NCBI RefSeq assembly: GCF_019649055.1
Contig: NW_026570514.1
Span: 1-64,000, forward strand
Reading direction: 5' to 3'
DNA from: Paramacrobiotus metropolitanus
Lineage: Eukaryota > Tardigrada > Eutardigrada > Parachela > Macrobiotidae
DNA length: 64,000 nt
Below are positions 22,434 through 32,662 of this stretch, one piece after another; position 1 is the first letter of the stretch; each line of letters opens with the position of its first letter. The position numbers and the translations under genes are program-made. The notes beneath the pieces were generated by a model. It saw only the letters and a program-made list of their open reading frames with translations. It was not told where the DNA came from and did no database searches.

Positions 22434-23188
22434 GTGTAAGATAGTGATGTGCTACTACAGCTTCCTGCTACCTTACTTACTATTTACTAATCTTCCAAAA
22501 CTTTTACTTACTATTACTTACTATGAAACCCAAAATTTTTCAAAATACTTACTATTACTTACTATTCCCGTTTTTCCCAACCAGTTACTTACTAATTATA
22601 CTAAATAAACTTATTTAATTTTTAACTCAATGTTTGGGACGCTTATGCATTTCATGAAAATACACTGTATTTATGCGAATTTGTATTTGTACTGTATTTA
22701 CGTTAATATTTATGCGATCTGTAAAGGCAAAATCTAGCACAACAACTGTGCTGCAAACTGCACAATCGGCTTGCCAGGCTGCTGCTGCATTACAGTGTTT
22801 CAAGTTCCTATTATTATACGTAACGTAACCGCAGGTTCGGGTTGGCGGTACATTGCGTTTACGTGAACAGCAATACCACCGTCTGTTAAGGCACCAACTT
22901 TAGTATGCAACGCCGTTATTTATGAACCTGCCCCAGTACAGCAACGAGTTTTTCATCTGCTTATTCGCTAAAATTCGATTAGTAAATGAATTAGTAAATA
23001 AATTTTATTTAGCGAAAGCCAAATCTTACTATTTACTTACTGTTTACTATTGTAGCTGAATATTTACTTACTTTTACTAATTTTGCCATAAAACTTTACT
23101 GTTTACTACACATTTAATTTTAGGGAAGCTTTTACTAATTAAATAGCATTTATTTAGTTTTATTTAGTAGCACATCACTAGTGTAAGA
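22434..23188. mobile_element. hAT-type MITE with 8-bp target-site duplication
   Basis: Terminal inverted repeats TAGTGATGTGCTACT (22442-22456) and its exact complement AGTAGCACATCACTA (23166-23180) bound a 739-bp element. They are flanked by identical 8-bp direct repeats GTGTAAGA (22434-22441 and 23181-23188). TAGTGATGT-like ends with an 8-bp duplication are the hAT hallmark. The interior has no transposase and carries many TTTACTTACTA/TAGTAAGTAA words near both ends, likely subterminal transposase-binding repeats. Confidence 0.9.
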
Positions 23189-23877
23189 CTAGACCAAAAT
23201 TCACATACCGGATAACAGCAAGAGAACACGTCCGAGATGGTGAATGAATGTTGTTGTTGTTGTTGAGGGTTTTACAGTTTTACAGCGCAGTCCTAAATCT
23301 AGCAAAGGATGTATAAGATGGAAATAGCAGGGATCACATAATCGTTCACAAGCTAATACACTAATCCGTAGTTGTGCAATAGGTTGGCTCGGAATGTTGG
23401 GCAGGTTGCCGTTGTACGAGTAATAAAAAATGGCAGTAATAAAGACGACTACAACGACACCGTATTCGTACGTTTGACTGAAGAACCCGAATAAAATCAG
23501 GAACTCCAGACGTGCGGCAAGTATTATTCCAGCCGTTAACTTTACAAATCCACGTGCTTCTGCGAGCTTTCTGCCAAGACGAAACACATGTGCGCGGACT
23601 AGACGGAGAGAGAGGCATGCGCACGTGTCTGCACTCTGCTGCAGTATCTCTGTGCAGCCTTCTCTCTGTTACCGTGGCTCTGTTGCCATAGAGTGCCAGA
23701 GAGAAAAAGTATTATATAGCACCGTTCTACTGGAACGGTGGCCGGGCGTAAGCTATTACCGCTGGACAGCGCGCGCCCCGCTAATGAATGGTCACCACCC
23801 CGGGTGCCGTTGAGCCTGCAGTCAGAATGCAGGGGGGAAAAGGGCGACGCCAACAGCACCCAAATGGGTACTATTCA
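23189..23877. other. Intergenic, left flank of second viral element
   Basis: No gene is supported. A 128-codon hydrophobic frame at 23201-23587 (minus) lacks an ATG. The boundary of the viral element probably lies here, but no terminal inverted repeat or 6-bp duplication could be found by eye. Confidence 0.5.
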
Positions 23878-24786
23878 TCATAAGTGCACTGTCTCAAAAT
23901 GCTGAGCAATAACAGGGACATAATGGGCCTTATCGAACCTTGCTTCGACCAGAGGATCCGTACCGCCTCTAATAGGTACATTACGCAAAAACTGCGCTGC
24001 CGTATCGCCAATTAAACTATAATCAGCCACATCACAATAAACAAACAAATTCTGATTTTGCAATTGGGCATTAGCCGCTTGCTCAGCAATAAACTCTCGG
24101 GTTTCGGAATAATTTTCATCCTTGCATTTTTCTATAAACGTTTCGACAATGCCATCAACAGCCAAAAAATCTGCGCTTTGTGGGGTGAGATCCCAAAAGT
24201 CCGTTGTTAGGTGTGATTTTCGAAATCCCAGTATTTTCTGCAATGCCATGGATTCCGGAGGAAAATACACGGTTGTTCGCGGTGTTCCCACAGTAATTTT
24301 GACCCGTTGATTATTATGGCTATCGAGTTGCATTTGCAGATACTTATTTTCTGGCAAAATGCTCAAGTTCTTGAGATGGCTTCCGTTGACGCGGAAATAA
24401 GGGCTCTTCATGCTCATCACTGGCGCGTTCTTATTGATCACCTCCAGTATTGCCGCCACATTTTTATAATTACCAGCAGGGACAACTATGTCATCAGTAT
24501 AGGAACTCCGCCCTAGGAATTCTACTAACCGATCCGTATTAGCCTCTTTCTCTTTATCCCAGACTCTAGTGTACTCTAGGCCATATACAGTATCCAAAAT
24601 AATATGCTGGTCATGACTCAGAGTATATAAAGAATTATTGCACTGAAATTCCACCAAAGCCATTTCCCAGCGCCCTCTGAGTGGTATGGGATGCTTAAGG
24701 CGTGTCGTCCAGTCTGATGCAGTATTTTCGGTGAAACTGTTGACATCGCTGGGCAGCGTTAAGTAGAATGGCGATCCTTCAAACAT
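23878..24786 (-). CDS. Polinton-type virion protein (FYLTLPS family)
   Basis: 302 aa with an ATG start and uninterrupted. The beginning (SPFYLTLPSDVNSFTENTASDW, then RGRWEMALVEFQCNN) matches the family found in Maverick/Polinton elements of animals, where the N-terminus reads FYLTLPSN...N(T)...L.G.WEVGL.E. This protein is thought to be virion-associated, perhaps a fibre or penton partner; its exact place in the particle is not known to me. It overlaps the integrase frame by 28 bp, as in compact viral genomes. An intact frame beside broken neighbours is notable. Confidence 0.6.
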   Translation of the reverse strand: MFEGSPFYLTLPSDVNSFTENTASDWTTRLKHPIPLRGRWEMALVEFQCNNSLYTLSHDQHIILDTVYGLEYTRVWDKEKEANTDRLVEFLGRSSYTDDIVVPAGNYKNVAAILEVINKNAPVMSMKSPYFRVNGSHLKNLSILPENKYLQMQLDSHNNQRVKITVGTPRTTVYFPPESMALQKILGFRKSHLTTDFWDLTPQSADFLAVDGIVETFIEKCKDENYSETREFIAEQAANAQLQNQNLFVYCDVADYSLIGDTAAQFLRNVPIRGGTDPLVEARFDKAHYVPVIAQHFETVHL

Positions 24787-25753
24787 TTTTCAGAGATCCA
24801 AGTATCGTGTTCTGGCCCGTATCCCAACCACCGCACGAGAGCTTTACCTTTTCGTCGTCTGATTACAAAATCAATGGTATGCTCTTTATTCTCCACATTC
24901 CGCACGCGTGATAATTCTTTCCCGTAAAATTGCTTTTTAATAATTACGCCGTGCTCATCTTTCAGCCGATATACAGGAATCTTGTGCCGTACGACTTTGC
25001 CAATGGTGAATATTTCTTCTTTGAAATTATAATTATATCCTTTGTCTAATTTTCCCTTGTTAACAGCTAGACGAACCGTATCGCCCACTTTAAACTTGGG
25101 TTCTTCAGCGATGGTGTCTTTGTACAGCTTGTTAAATACTTCCAATGAATTTTCTTCGGTGACATCAACAGGCCGCATGCCGTGAGCGCGGTGGACAGAA
25201 CAGTTGTACGAATGCACCAGGTCATTGAGCTTATCGGTATAGCGTGTGGACACTCGGTGTCTGAATAGCCGGACCATGCGTGATTTTATAGTGCGTATTA
25301 CTCTCTCCACCATGGCACATTTTATATCTTCATTCTCGGATGTAAAAATTCCACTCTTTTGGATTTCAGAAATGACTGAACAATATCATTCACAAATTCG
25401 CGCCCTTTATCAGTCTGTACACGCATCGGTTCACCCAAGTCATCAAACACTTTTGCAAAGCATTTCTTGTTTCGTAGCATTTTTGCTTTTCATATGAACC
25501 ACACACATAATTTTTAGAAAAGCAGTCTATGAAAACAACAGATATTTTATACCATCATTCTCTTTGTAATATTTAGAAAAATCAGCCAAGTCAATTTGAT
25601 ACTGCATTTGAAGCTTCCGGGATTTTTTGCGTCCAGATATTTCTTCAGGAGTTGATTCATTGCAACATGTTGAGACACAATTAATCCGGAAGACTCGGCA
25701 AAGGCGTAGAACTGACGGCAAAAAAGAAGACATGCTACGGTAAAGTTATCCAC
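24759..25753 (-). pseudogene. Retrovirus-type integrase with chromodomain, frameshifted
   Basis: DDE integrase of the Polinton kind, which would insert the element. Read from 25753 downwards it shows the N-terminal FYAFAESSGLIVSQ region, then a first Asp near QIDLADFSKYY, QTDKGREFVND around the second Asp, and CAMVERVIRTIKSRM around the Glu. The C-terminus has an SH3-like segment (KFKVGDTVRL) and a chromodomain (DFVIRRRKGKALVRWLGYGPEHDTW). At least four frame breaks (about 25620, 25550, 25450 and 25350) prevent full translation, although the last 184 codons (25313-24759) are open. No major capsid or protease gene was found nearby. Confidence 0.8.
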
Positions 25754-26505
25754 TTGGCTCGTGGATTGCCTGCGCCTTTCTGCCCTCCTTTCGTTTTGCG
25801 GGCACGCCGTCGACCGGAAGGCGGTGTATGGAAAATCTCCTGGTGGTCAACTTCTGCTGGTGTAGTTGGCGGACTCAACTGACGCCTGGGTACTTTGCGT
25901 TTGGGCTCTTTAGCCGGCTCGGGTGGTTTCGGTGCAACGTACTTAGGAACTTGGATGGGGTTTTCTTCGGGAATCGCACGTGGCTTAAGGGCTAGAAAGC
26001 GCTCTAACGTGGAAGATAGCTGGTTGGCCTTCTCGTACTCGCTTATATCATTACGGTTAACGATCTTGGCAACTAAATGGTCCAGGGATATCACTTCTAC
26101 CGCCTCCGGGGGTTGCTTATTCAACTGAATTTTACTGGCCAGGCGGTCGTCCATTATTCGCTTAGGTACAATTAAAAATTCATCATTGCCGATTAAACTG
26201 CCTAACACACCGGCAATGTCGGGTAAAAGTGCTCCAATAAATCCGCCTTGCTGTAGGATCTTTCGCTTTTTCTTGGTCGGGTATCGGCGTAGTGCCAAGA
26301 GCCTCAGGGACTTTCGGTGTCGTTTACAGGTATCCAGATGAGCCGGCGGCAAGGTAATGGTATTTTTAATAATATTGACTGCAATCTCCTCGAGCCCTTT
26401 CAGCTGGTCCCGATTAACATACTCTAGTAAAACCTTCCGCTGTTTCGGCCCCAGACTCCGTAAAGTAATAATGTAGGGCGCTAAGGCCTTCACTCTTTCC
26501 GACAT
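25735..26505 (-). CDS. Basic virion core-like protein of Polinton elements
   Basis: 256 aa, ATG start, intact. It begins with a helical region (LRSLGPKQRKVLLEYVNRDQL) leading to LRRYPTKKKRKILQQGGFIGALLPDIAGVLGSLIG, a basic stretch plus glycine/hydrophobic segment. Small proteins of this shape occur next to the ATPase in animal Polintons and recall adenoviral core/penton-associated peptides. The C-terminal third is Pro/Arg/Lys-rich. It overlaps the ATPase by 16 bp and the integrase by 19 bp. Family assignment is from remembered pattern; function is inferred. Confidence 0.6.
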   Translation of the reverse strand: MSERVKALAPYIITLRSLGPKQRKVLLEYVNRDQLKGLEEIAVNIIKNTITLPPAHLDTCKRHRKSLRLLALRRYPTKKKRKILQQGGFIGALLPDIAGVLGSLIGNDEFLIVPKRIMDDRLASKIQLNKQPPEAVEVISLDHLVAKIVNRNDISEYEKANQLSSTLERFLALKPRAIPEENPIQVPKYVAPKPPEPAKEPKRKVPRRQLSPPTTPAEVDHQEIFHTPPSGRRRARKTKGGQKGAGNPRAKWITLP

Positions 26506-27179
26506 GGCTTAGGCAGAGTGCTGTTGTTCTTACTTAAATAAATCCGCATATACTGATCCGGCATCACATGAGACCGCACCCTTAAATAGTCGGGGCAGTT
26601 ACTTCTCAAGTCCAGAATGATTGGCTGGTACGCCTCCGAAGTGACCTTTCGGTAAGCGTCCACCAGGTGCGGTAGACCCAGCTGCCGAGCTAGCGTACTA
26701 ATCTGATTTACGTCACGCACGTTCTTAAACAATACTAGATACTGACAGTTTAACATAATGTCTCTCATCGCTCTTCCCTGTTTATAGAGATTTTGAAGGA
26801 TTAAAATCACGGATACATTTTTATGATGTATCCCTTGCGTAAATAGCTTCGTACATCGCATATCCTTATTGATCACGTGTGACAAGTCGTCAATAATGAG
26901 CAGTGTGTGTTGATCAGTATTAAAGAAGTCATCATTGGCTAGTACTTCTTCTATGCCTTTAATAAATTCCACTTTTGGCTCTGCCTCTAGCAGTAAATCA
27001 AATCCTTTCTGGTATTCACCATAACAATATACAATGCGATCAGGCGGTCGGTCTATCATCTGCTCTCGATTTTTAATTAAATTAAAAACAAATTCACTTT
27101 TGCAGGACATGGTTGGACCACACACACAACAGCCAAAGCATGCCTTGAAACGTGGATCACTATCAAGTACAGAGTACAT
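26490..27179 (-). CDS. Packaging ATPase (FtsK/HerA, A32-like), second element
   Basis: 229 aa from an ATG at 27179. P-loop CGPTMSCKSEF has Cys instead of the last Gly of GxxxxGK[ST]. Walker B is LLIIDDL, followed by LFTQGIHHKNVSVILILQN, closely matching the first element's LFTRGTHHLNRSVILTVQN. The C-terminal half (NCQYLVLFKNVRD, LDLRSNCPDYLRVR) also parallels it. Full-length and free of frameshifts. Whether the Gly-to-Cys change allows ATP hydrolysis is unknown. It probably packages DNA in a virion, as in other Polintons. Confidence 0.8.
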   Translation of the reverse strand: MYSVLDSDPRFKACFGCCVCGPTMSCKSEFVFNLIKNREQMIDRPPDRIVYCYGEYQKGFDLLLEAEPKVEFIKGIEEVLANDDFFNTDQHTLLIIDDLSHVINKDMRCTKLFTQGIHHKNVSVILILQNLYKQGRAMRDIMLNCQYLVLFKNVRDVNQISTLARQLGLPHLVDAYRKVTSEAYQPIILDLRSNCPDYLRVRSHVMPDQYMRIYLSKNNSTLPKPCRKE

Positions 27180-27256
27180 GTTTGCACATTAAACTAGCAG
27201 TTGCACGTACAAAAGCACTTTCACACGCATCCTATTGGTTGAAAACACTTAAGTGT

Positions 27257-27589
27257 CTACGTCCACCAATCCAAAGGCTGGGCTCCTCCCCATGTCAGGT
27301 CGTACACGCGGTCCACCCACGCCCGCCCTCGCATGGCCCTCACGTATCCGCAGAATGGATTAAGGTACACGTGCTTTTTCCAAGCATCCATCCCATCCTC
27401 CCAGTCGTCCGACAGAGTGCGCTCGCAGTGGAAACACGTTGCAAAGCATGTGGCCGAATATATGAACCCTGCCTCTGCCAACGAGCGCGACGCGTTAAGC
27501 CTGCAAGGATGATACCAGTTACTATACGTTGCCAATCGCGCCTCGTATGTGGCGTATTCAGAACAGCCAAAACTTTCCATGAAACTCAT
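27257..27589 (-). CDS. Single-BIR protein
   Basis: 110 aa with an ATG start. One BIR with CFHC...H...C: the zinc ligands span TCFHCERTL to KKHVYLNPFC, preceded by LAEAGFIYSA, the usual helix-strand lead-in. The Cys-to-His spacing is one residue longer than the canonical sixteen. No RING or other domain. It lies 78 bp beyond the ATPase start, and upstream is the tandem 16-bp box array. It could be a survivin- or IAP-like captured gene; it is the third BIR-type protein in this window. Confidence 0.7.
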   Translation of the reverse strand: MSFMESFGCSEYATYEARLATYSNWYHPCRLNASRSLAEAGFIYSATCFATCFHCERTLSDDWEDGMDAWKKHVYLNPFCGYVRAMRGRAWVDRVYDLTWGGAQPLDWWT

Positions 27590-27664
27590 TTTTGTTTATT
27601 ATTTAAAAATTAAAAGAAATCAAGGAAAATTACGGCTTTTATTTCGTTTGTTTCCGGTGGTACA

Positions 27665-27776
27665 GTGGCTAAGCGACACGGTGGCTAACCGACGCGGTAG
27701 CTAACCGACACAGTGGCTAACCGACACGGTGGCTAACGTACGCAGAAGGTTACCGACACAGTAGTCAACATTTCCA
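27665..27776. promoter_or_regulatory. Tandem array of 16-bp boxes (GTGGCTAACCGACACG)
   Basis: Units begin at 27665, 27681, 27697, 27713, 27729 and 27745, exactly 16 bp apart, with a partial seventh at 27761. Five units keep GCTAA; most end in GACAC or GACGC. The array lies between the BIR gene (minus) and a membrane-peptide gene (plus), so it may serve both. Single or few copies of the same box lie before four other genes up to 40.5 kb. Confidence 0.75.
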
Positions 27777-27826
27777 AGTTCAGTTTGTAATTATTTAAGT
27801 GAACAGTGAACGCCTAAGAAAGCAAA

Positions 27827-28057
27827 ATGGCAAATTTACAGGGCATGATTCCCAGGCTGGACCTGGTCGAACGCATCGACAACCGCCTGGGAAAGTTTTG
27901 TATTGGTTTATTATGGCTAATGTTGATAGTTATTTTAATAACATTCATCTGCGTTGAAAATATTATGAAAGTTATCGCCCACCGCCCTGGGCTGTTGGAC
28001 CTCTGCGTAAACGATACAGCATGCAATGCCACCGCCATCTACAACATTACCGGCTAA
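27827..28057 (+). CDS. Small single-pass membrane protein
   Basis: 76 aa, the only plus-strand gene of the second element. One strong membrane helix (IGLLWLMLIVILITFICV, residues ~26-43) separates a short charged N-terminus from a C-terminal tail with N-glycosylation sequons (NDT, NAT, NIT). The ATG lies 51 bp after the 16-bp box array. No family recognised. From 28058 to 28352 only convergent 3' sequence is seen. Confidence 0.5.
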   Translation: MANLQGMIPRLDLVERIDNRLGKFCIGLLWLMLIVILITFICVENIMKVIAHRPGLLDLCVNDTACNATAIYNITG

Positions 28058-28352
28058 CGTTTTGTGAACTCTTCCTCTGATTTATCCCGGTAGTCATGTC
28101 TGAAACAAAGCGGACTTGAGATCAACACAAGACTTTGGAACCCAAACCTTACATTGGCAATTCTCCTTCCAACCAGTGGGAGATGGGGCAGTCGCAAAAT
28201 GGATTTAATGCTGTTGGTTGTCTGACTTTAATAGTTGTTAACTAATTTTATAATGTTAATGTACTGTAGTCTACACTGTGGTTTTTATTACCTAATGTAA
28301 TTACTGTGGCAAAAAATGAATTAAAACTTCAAACGACAAGGTTTACTTTTAT

Positions 28353-31300
28353 TCACTTCGGTACATATCCAAACGGTAGAGTACACCAATTCTCAACAAT
28401 TCGGCGCTTGTCATAAGTCATTCGGAACTTCTTAGACATGTCGCGCTGCCGCAAAGTTAAACTGGGCTTATGGCGCTGTATAGAATCAGGATAATTAACA
28501 TTCACTTTTTCCGAAGTGTCCAGCATCGACAACATGCGCTCAAAATTGATGAGTTCACTAGTAGCTCCATTGAGAGTAAAACCTTTAAGCTTAACGATGC
28601 AGACATCATCGTTAGTCCTGTACGCGTATGTTTTCGGACCCAGGCTAACGAATTCGGTAATGTACTGTCCGGGTTTCAGTTCGTCCGTAAGGTCACCCAA
28701 AAACTTGCCCGTTTCCGGCTTGGGCTGGTCGGGCCGGTCCAGGAAGATAATAGAGTCTGCAATACAACAGTGCAGTTGCGGATCATGTATAACGCGGCAC
28801 GTCTTTGACTGACCTGTATCGAAGTATAACAGTCGGTCCTGGACCTGTTCCATGAATTGCAGTAAATGCAGCCGAGCCCAACAAGTTGTAAACCTGCGGT
28901 CAGTCAGAAACAGGGAAAGGTCACGGTCAAAACAAGAAAGGTCATGGCCAGAAACGTGCGAGGTCAATAGTACTTACGCAGCAAGTACCACATTCGTGCT
29001 AGGATTATCTTCAATGAAGCCTTCCTCTTTGGTGTACATGACCTGCAGGACTTCTTCTCCAAAAAGGTCCCACGAGTGGACATGGTACTGGCCGGACAGC
29101 AGCAGTTCGTAAAAACGGGCCGGGTCACTGACGTACTCCGTGGTCAACTTGTTGTTCTGCATACCCAAGCGGCCCCAAAAGCTGCAACAAAACATAAATA
29201 TTCCTCATGTAGACAGAATCCTGTAACTAGATTACCTATTCAGCATCAGCTTGGCCAACGAGCGCAAACCGGGATTTTCCTGAATTTTCTCACGGTCCAA
29301 ATGTATGCCTTCTTTGGCTTGGTATTCCTGGATGTATTGGGTCTTTTGGTCGGTCGTGACGTCCGCCGGCCTTCCACTAGCCTCGGTCTTGATCTTTAGG
29401 AATTTGTTGATGTATCCCTCAAAGAGACGGTCTTCGTGCTGGTCAAAGTGCCATACCTCATAGATTTCCGCGATGACGTAACCACGGTCCAGCGCTGCTT
29501 CGATTTCCGGCGTGCACCAAGTACCAGTCAGTGCGCGTTCGTCCGGCTCGTGCTCACAAGAGGCGTTGATGCGCTGGTCCGCACAGGTCCGACACAGGGG
29601 AAAGGTCAACTTGTCCTTGCTACGGTACGGAAGGATGGGCAAGTACAGGTCGTCGGGCGGCAGCACCTTGCAAGACATAAGGCCAAAGTAACTGCGCGGA
29701 TCCGCAAAATCCTTGGTAATGATGATCGGATGTCCGGTGGGATACCGTTTGGTCTTGTTGACGAACGGATATTCGCTGCAGACATCGTAGTAACAGATCC
29801 GTTCATCCTCGACCACCTTGTGATGGAGCTTGACCGCGTTGGTGCGTCCACCGTAGAAGGCATCCCGCGGATTGATTCCGGCTTGAATGTTGACGGTGCG
29901 AACATAATCGTTGAATTCGGGGTCAGTGACGCGCATCCTGTCATACTCATGTTCCCATACCGACATTTACCTTGTATCCCATATCTTTAAAATACTGGTC
30001 GCGGTCCATGGTTTCCCGGTAAATGTCCGACATCTTTAGGCCGCGGTATGGATGCACGGTATTGCCGGCAAAGCACTGAGGACAGCCGTGGAACCAACAG
30101 CCGTGAAATTCGTAAACCGTATACGTCTGACACAAAATCCGTCCACAAAGTACGAGCCGATCTTGTGCTCTGAGCCGGTGACCTTTGACTGAATTTCGCA
30201 CTGACCTTCGGCTTCCATCCACTGTAGCCAACGAAGGGCCTTGGCGGACTGTGGGCGGTTGCGTCCGAAGCCCTGGTTGGGAATCAGGCCGATCTGCTCC
30301 GGCTTCAACAGGAAGGTCCGCCAGTACACGCTGCAGACTCCGGCAATGGTGGCGGCCGAGACAAAAGGATTCAGGCCATCGCTAATGTCCGTGAAGAGCT
30401 GGACAAACTGCTGGCAACACTGACGCAATACCGTGACGTCATTCTGACAATACTGAACGAACTCTTTCCGAAAATCAAAAACTCCGCCCTTGGCCGCAAA
30501 CTCCACCGTACCACCCGTCAAAATCCATCCGGTCCTTCATCTTCATACTGCCATAGCCGTACTCGTCCTTGGAAGGAAAAGGCACAACGCGGTTCCAGTT
30601 CTCGGGCCGATTGAATCGGTGGGGAAAGGTTCCTTGTTGGTATTCTCCAGTCCAAAGGTCGCCGGCCATTTGGACAAACTTTGCGGATTGTAGTTGTAGC
30701 TGTCACGGAAGTGGATGTTGTACGGTGCCGGGACGTCCAACAATAAAATCTTGCCGCCATTCATGATGACCTTTGGGACGATGCCATTACGCAGCAACCA
30801 GTTGAGGATAAAGTATCCGTCAAACCCCTATGAAAAGCAGTCGGCTATACCAGAGTGAATCTAAATGAATTGTCTGGACAGAATACCTTAAAATTGTGGG
30901 CAATGACGTAATAACCATGGTGGTCTTCCTGGAACAGGAATGCGCAAAGGTCATCGGTAACGTCCTGGCCAATATCGCTAGCAGAGTCCGGGAAAATCCA
31001 TTCAACCCCCTCGTCATTCTGCACAACCTATTATAACACAGCATTTTGTAGTTACACTATGAAATATATGCAGCGTCAAAACATACCGCCAAGTTGGGCA
31101 CAAGGTCGCCTGACGATGAAACATAAGTTTCAAAATCAAAATACAAAAACTTGGAGGCGCTGCATTTCGTCTTCCGGTCCAACGTAAACGGCTTGGGACG
31201 CATGTAGCAGCGATGATCAGCCGGTAGGTCAAACACACCGCATGTCTTGCATTTGGTCTCACCGCAACGATGGGGATTGTTCGGCTTTCGCCGGGCATTG

Positions 31301-32519
31301 GAGTAAATACATCGGCACTGGGCACACAGCCTCACGGTCGCACAGATAGCTTTACGTTGTCGATGCCGACCCTTTGCACTACCGACCTTGTGGTAATTAA
31401 AACAAACTTGCCCAGGAAAAAGTACGATTACAGTCCCCACAAACAATCGGATTAACTGCATCTCGCGGGCAATCAACACGAAGGCATAAAGAACAATAAG
31501 CACTACAACGGTGGTGGATGCGATTATCGTACCCTTCATACAGTCAAAACACCAGTAACTCTGCTTAAAAAACGCCGGCAACGATTTCAAAAGATCGAAA
31601 TGACCATCATGATGCAGCAGAATTATGGTCTTCTTTGCTTATGACCTTTATGGACTATCGCGTTCGCATGATCAACACTAGCCACAATAATGCGATATTT
31701 CGTAAGAACTCTTTCGAACGCGGGATATCACTCAGACTGTACGGCCGCTCTGGTAAACCGGCTTCCTGGATAAGCTGTTTGGCTAACTTTGTAATCTTTC
31801 GCTTACCACGTCGCAGGCTTCGGAATAGCTTCTGGTCGTTGTCGGCTAAGGCTTTACCAATCATCAAGGCGCGCGCCATAAAGGTCATCGTTGCCGTCCA
31901 CAACCACCACGGACTTCATCTTCTTCAATCGCCGCATCAGCAATGCAGGTACATCCTTGAGACAGCGACCCACAGGAATTTCCGTATGCTGGACAAAAAT
32001 TTGGAAGGAATCATCAATGATGAATTCTTCATGACTATTCAAAACGCGCTGAATATCAGCCATCCAACGTTTTACACTGAGTTCAGACCGTAGCGTTAAA
32101 GACGTGTACAAAGGGCGATTAAAATGACGAGAATCTACACGTAGGCGCACCGCGTCATGGTCGCTTACACCAGTCAAAACAACAGACAAAATGTACTCAA
32201 GAATACACCAAATGGTTTGCGGAATATCACTGTGTGGAATATCCTTTAACTCGGAAACTTGAACATCAAAAGTGTTAAGATGAACACGAAACTTTCGAGA
32301 ATATTTACGACCGATGCACCGAACGTCAACACTATCAGCTACGCTCGCACTACCACCCCACTGGGGCACGGGATCTTCATACTCCCAGTCATCTGCTGCT
32401 GCTAATAACGCGGCATCACGCAAAATATCATCATCTAACTGCATATTACCATCATCATCATCCCAATCACCATCCGCTATCAAGTCAGCCATATCAATAT
32501 CTGATAATGTGTAATCCAT
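28353..32519 (-). pseudogene. Family B DNA polymerase of second element, spliced but multiply frameshifted
   Basis: Starts at ATG 32519 with an acidic N-terminus; homologous throughout to the polymerase at 2626. Exo I YFDFETY, Exo II HNFKGFDGYF (split by an intron), Exo III YCQNDVTVL, motif A region YYDVCSEYPF, motif B KLMLNSFWG (split) and motif C YFDTDS (split). Five good GT-AG introns restore conserved motifs: 31028-31086, 30828-30886, 29182-29235, 28894-28977 and 28757-28813. In addition the frame breaks near 31890, 31720, 31630, 31525, 31400, 30630, 30500, 30110 and 29965, so no complete polymerase can be made. Either a decayed gene that had already gained introns or an error-rich assembly; intact neighbours favour decay. 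Upstream lies the 16-bp box. Confidence 0.85.
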
Positions 32520-32609
32520 TTTTAAAATTTATTTGCAACACTTTCAGAACAAAAAACACGCTAACTGAATTTTATTCAGAACAAGTGAGCATCAACTGAA
32601 ATACTGATA

Positions 32610-32662
32610 GGAGCTAACGTACGCACTGCTGTTGCTAACCTACGCAGTGGCTAGGCTACACA
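32610..32662. promoter_or_regulatory. 16-bp boxes upstream of the second polymerase
   Basis: GGAGCTAACGTACGCA (32610-32625), GTTGCTAACCTACGCA (32631-32646) and GTGGCTAGGCTACACA (32647-32662); the last two abut with a 16-bp period. They lie 91-143 bp upstream of the polymerase ATG and just beyond the stop of the next gene. Confidence 0.65.

Noticed and set aside
23201-23587. Hydrophobic 128-codon minus-strand frame
   Set aside because: No ATG (starts at GTG) and no neighbour overlap typical of the viral block; kept only as a remote possibility.
29436-29990. Plus-strand 184-codon open frame
   Set aside because: Antisense shadow of the second DNA polymerase.
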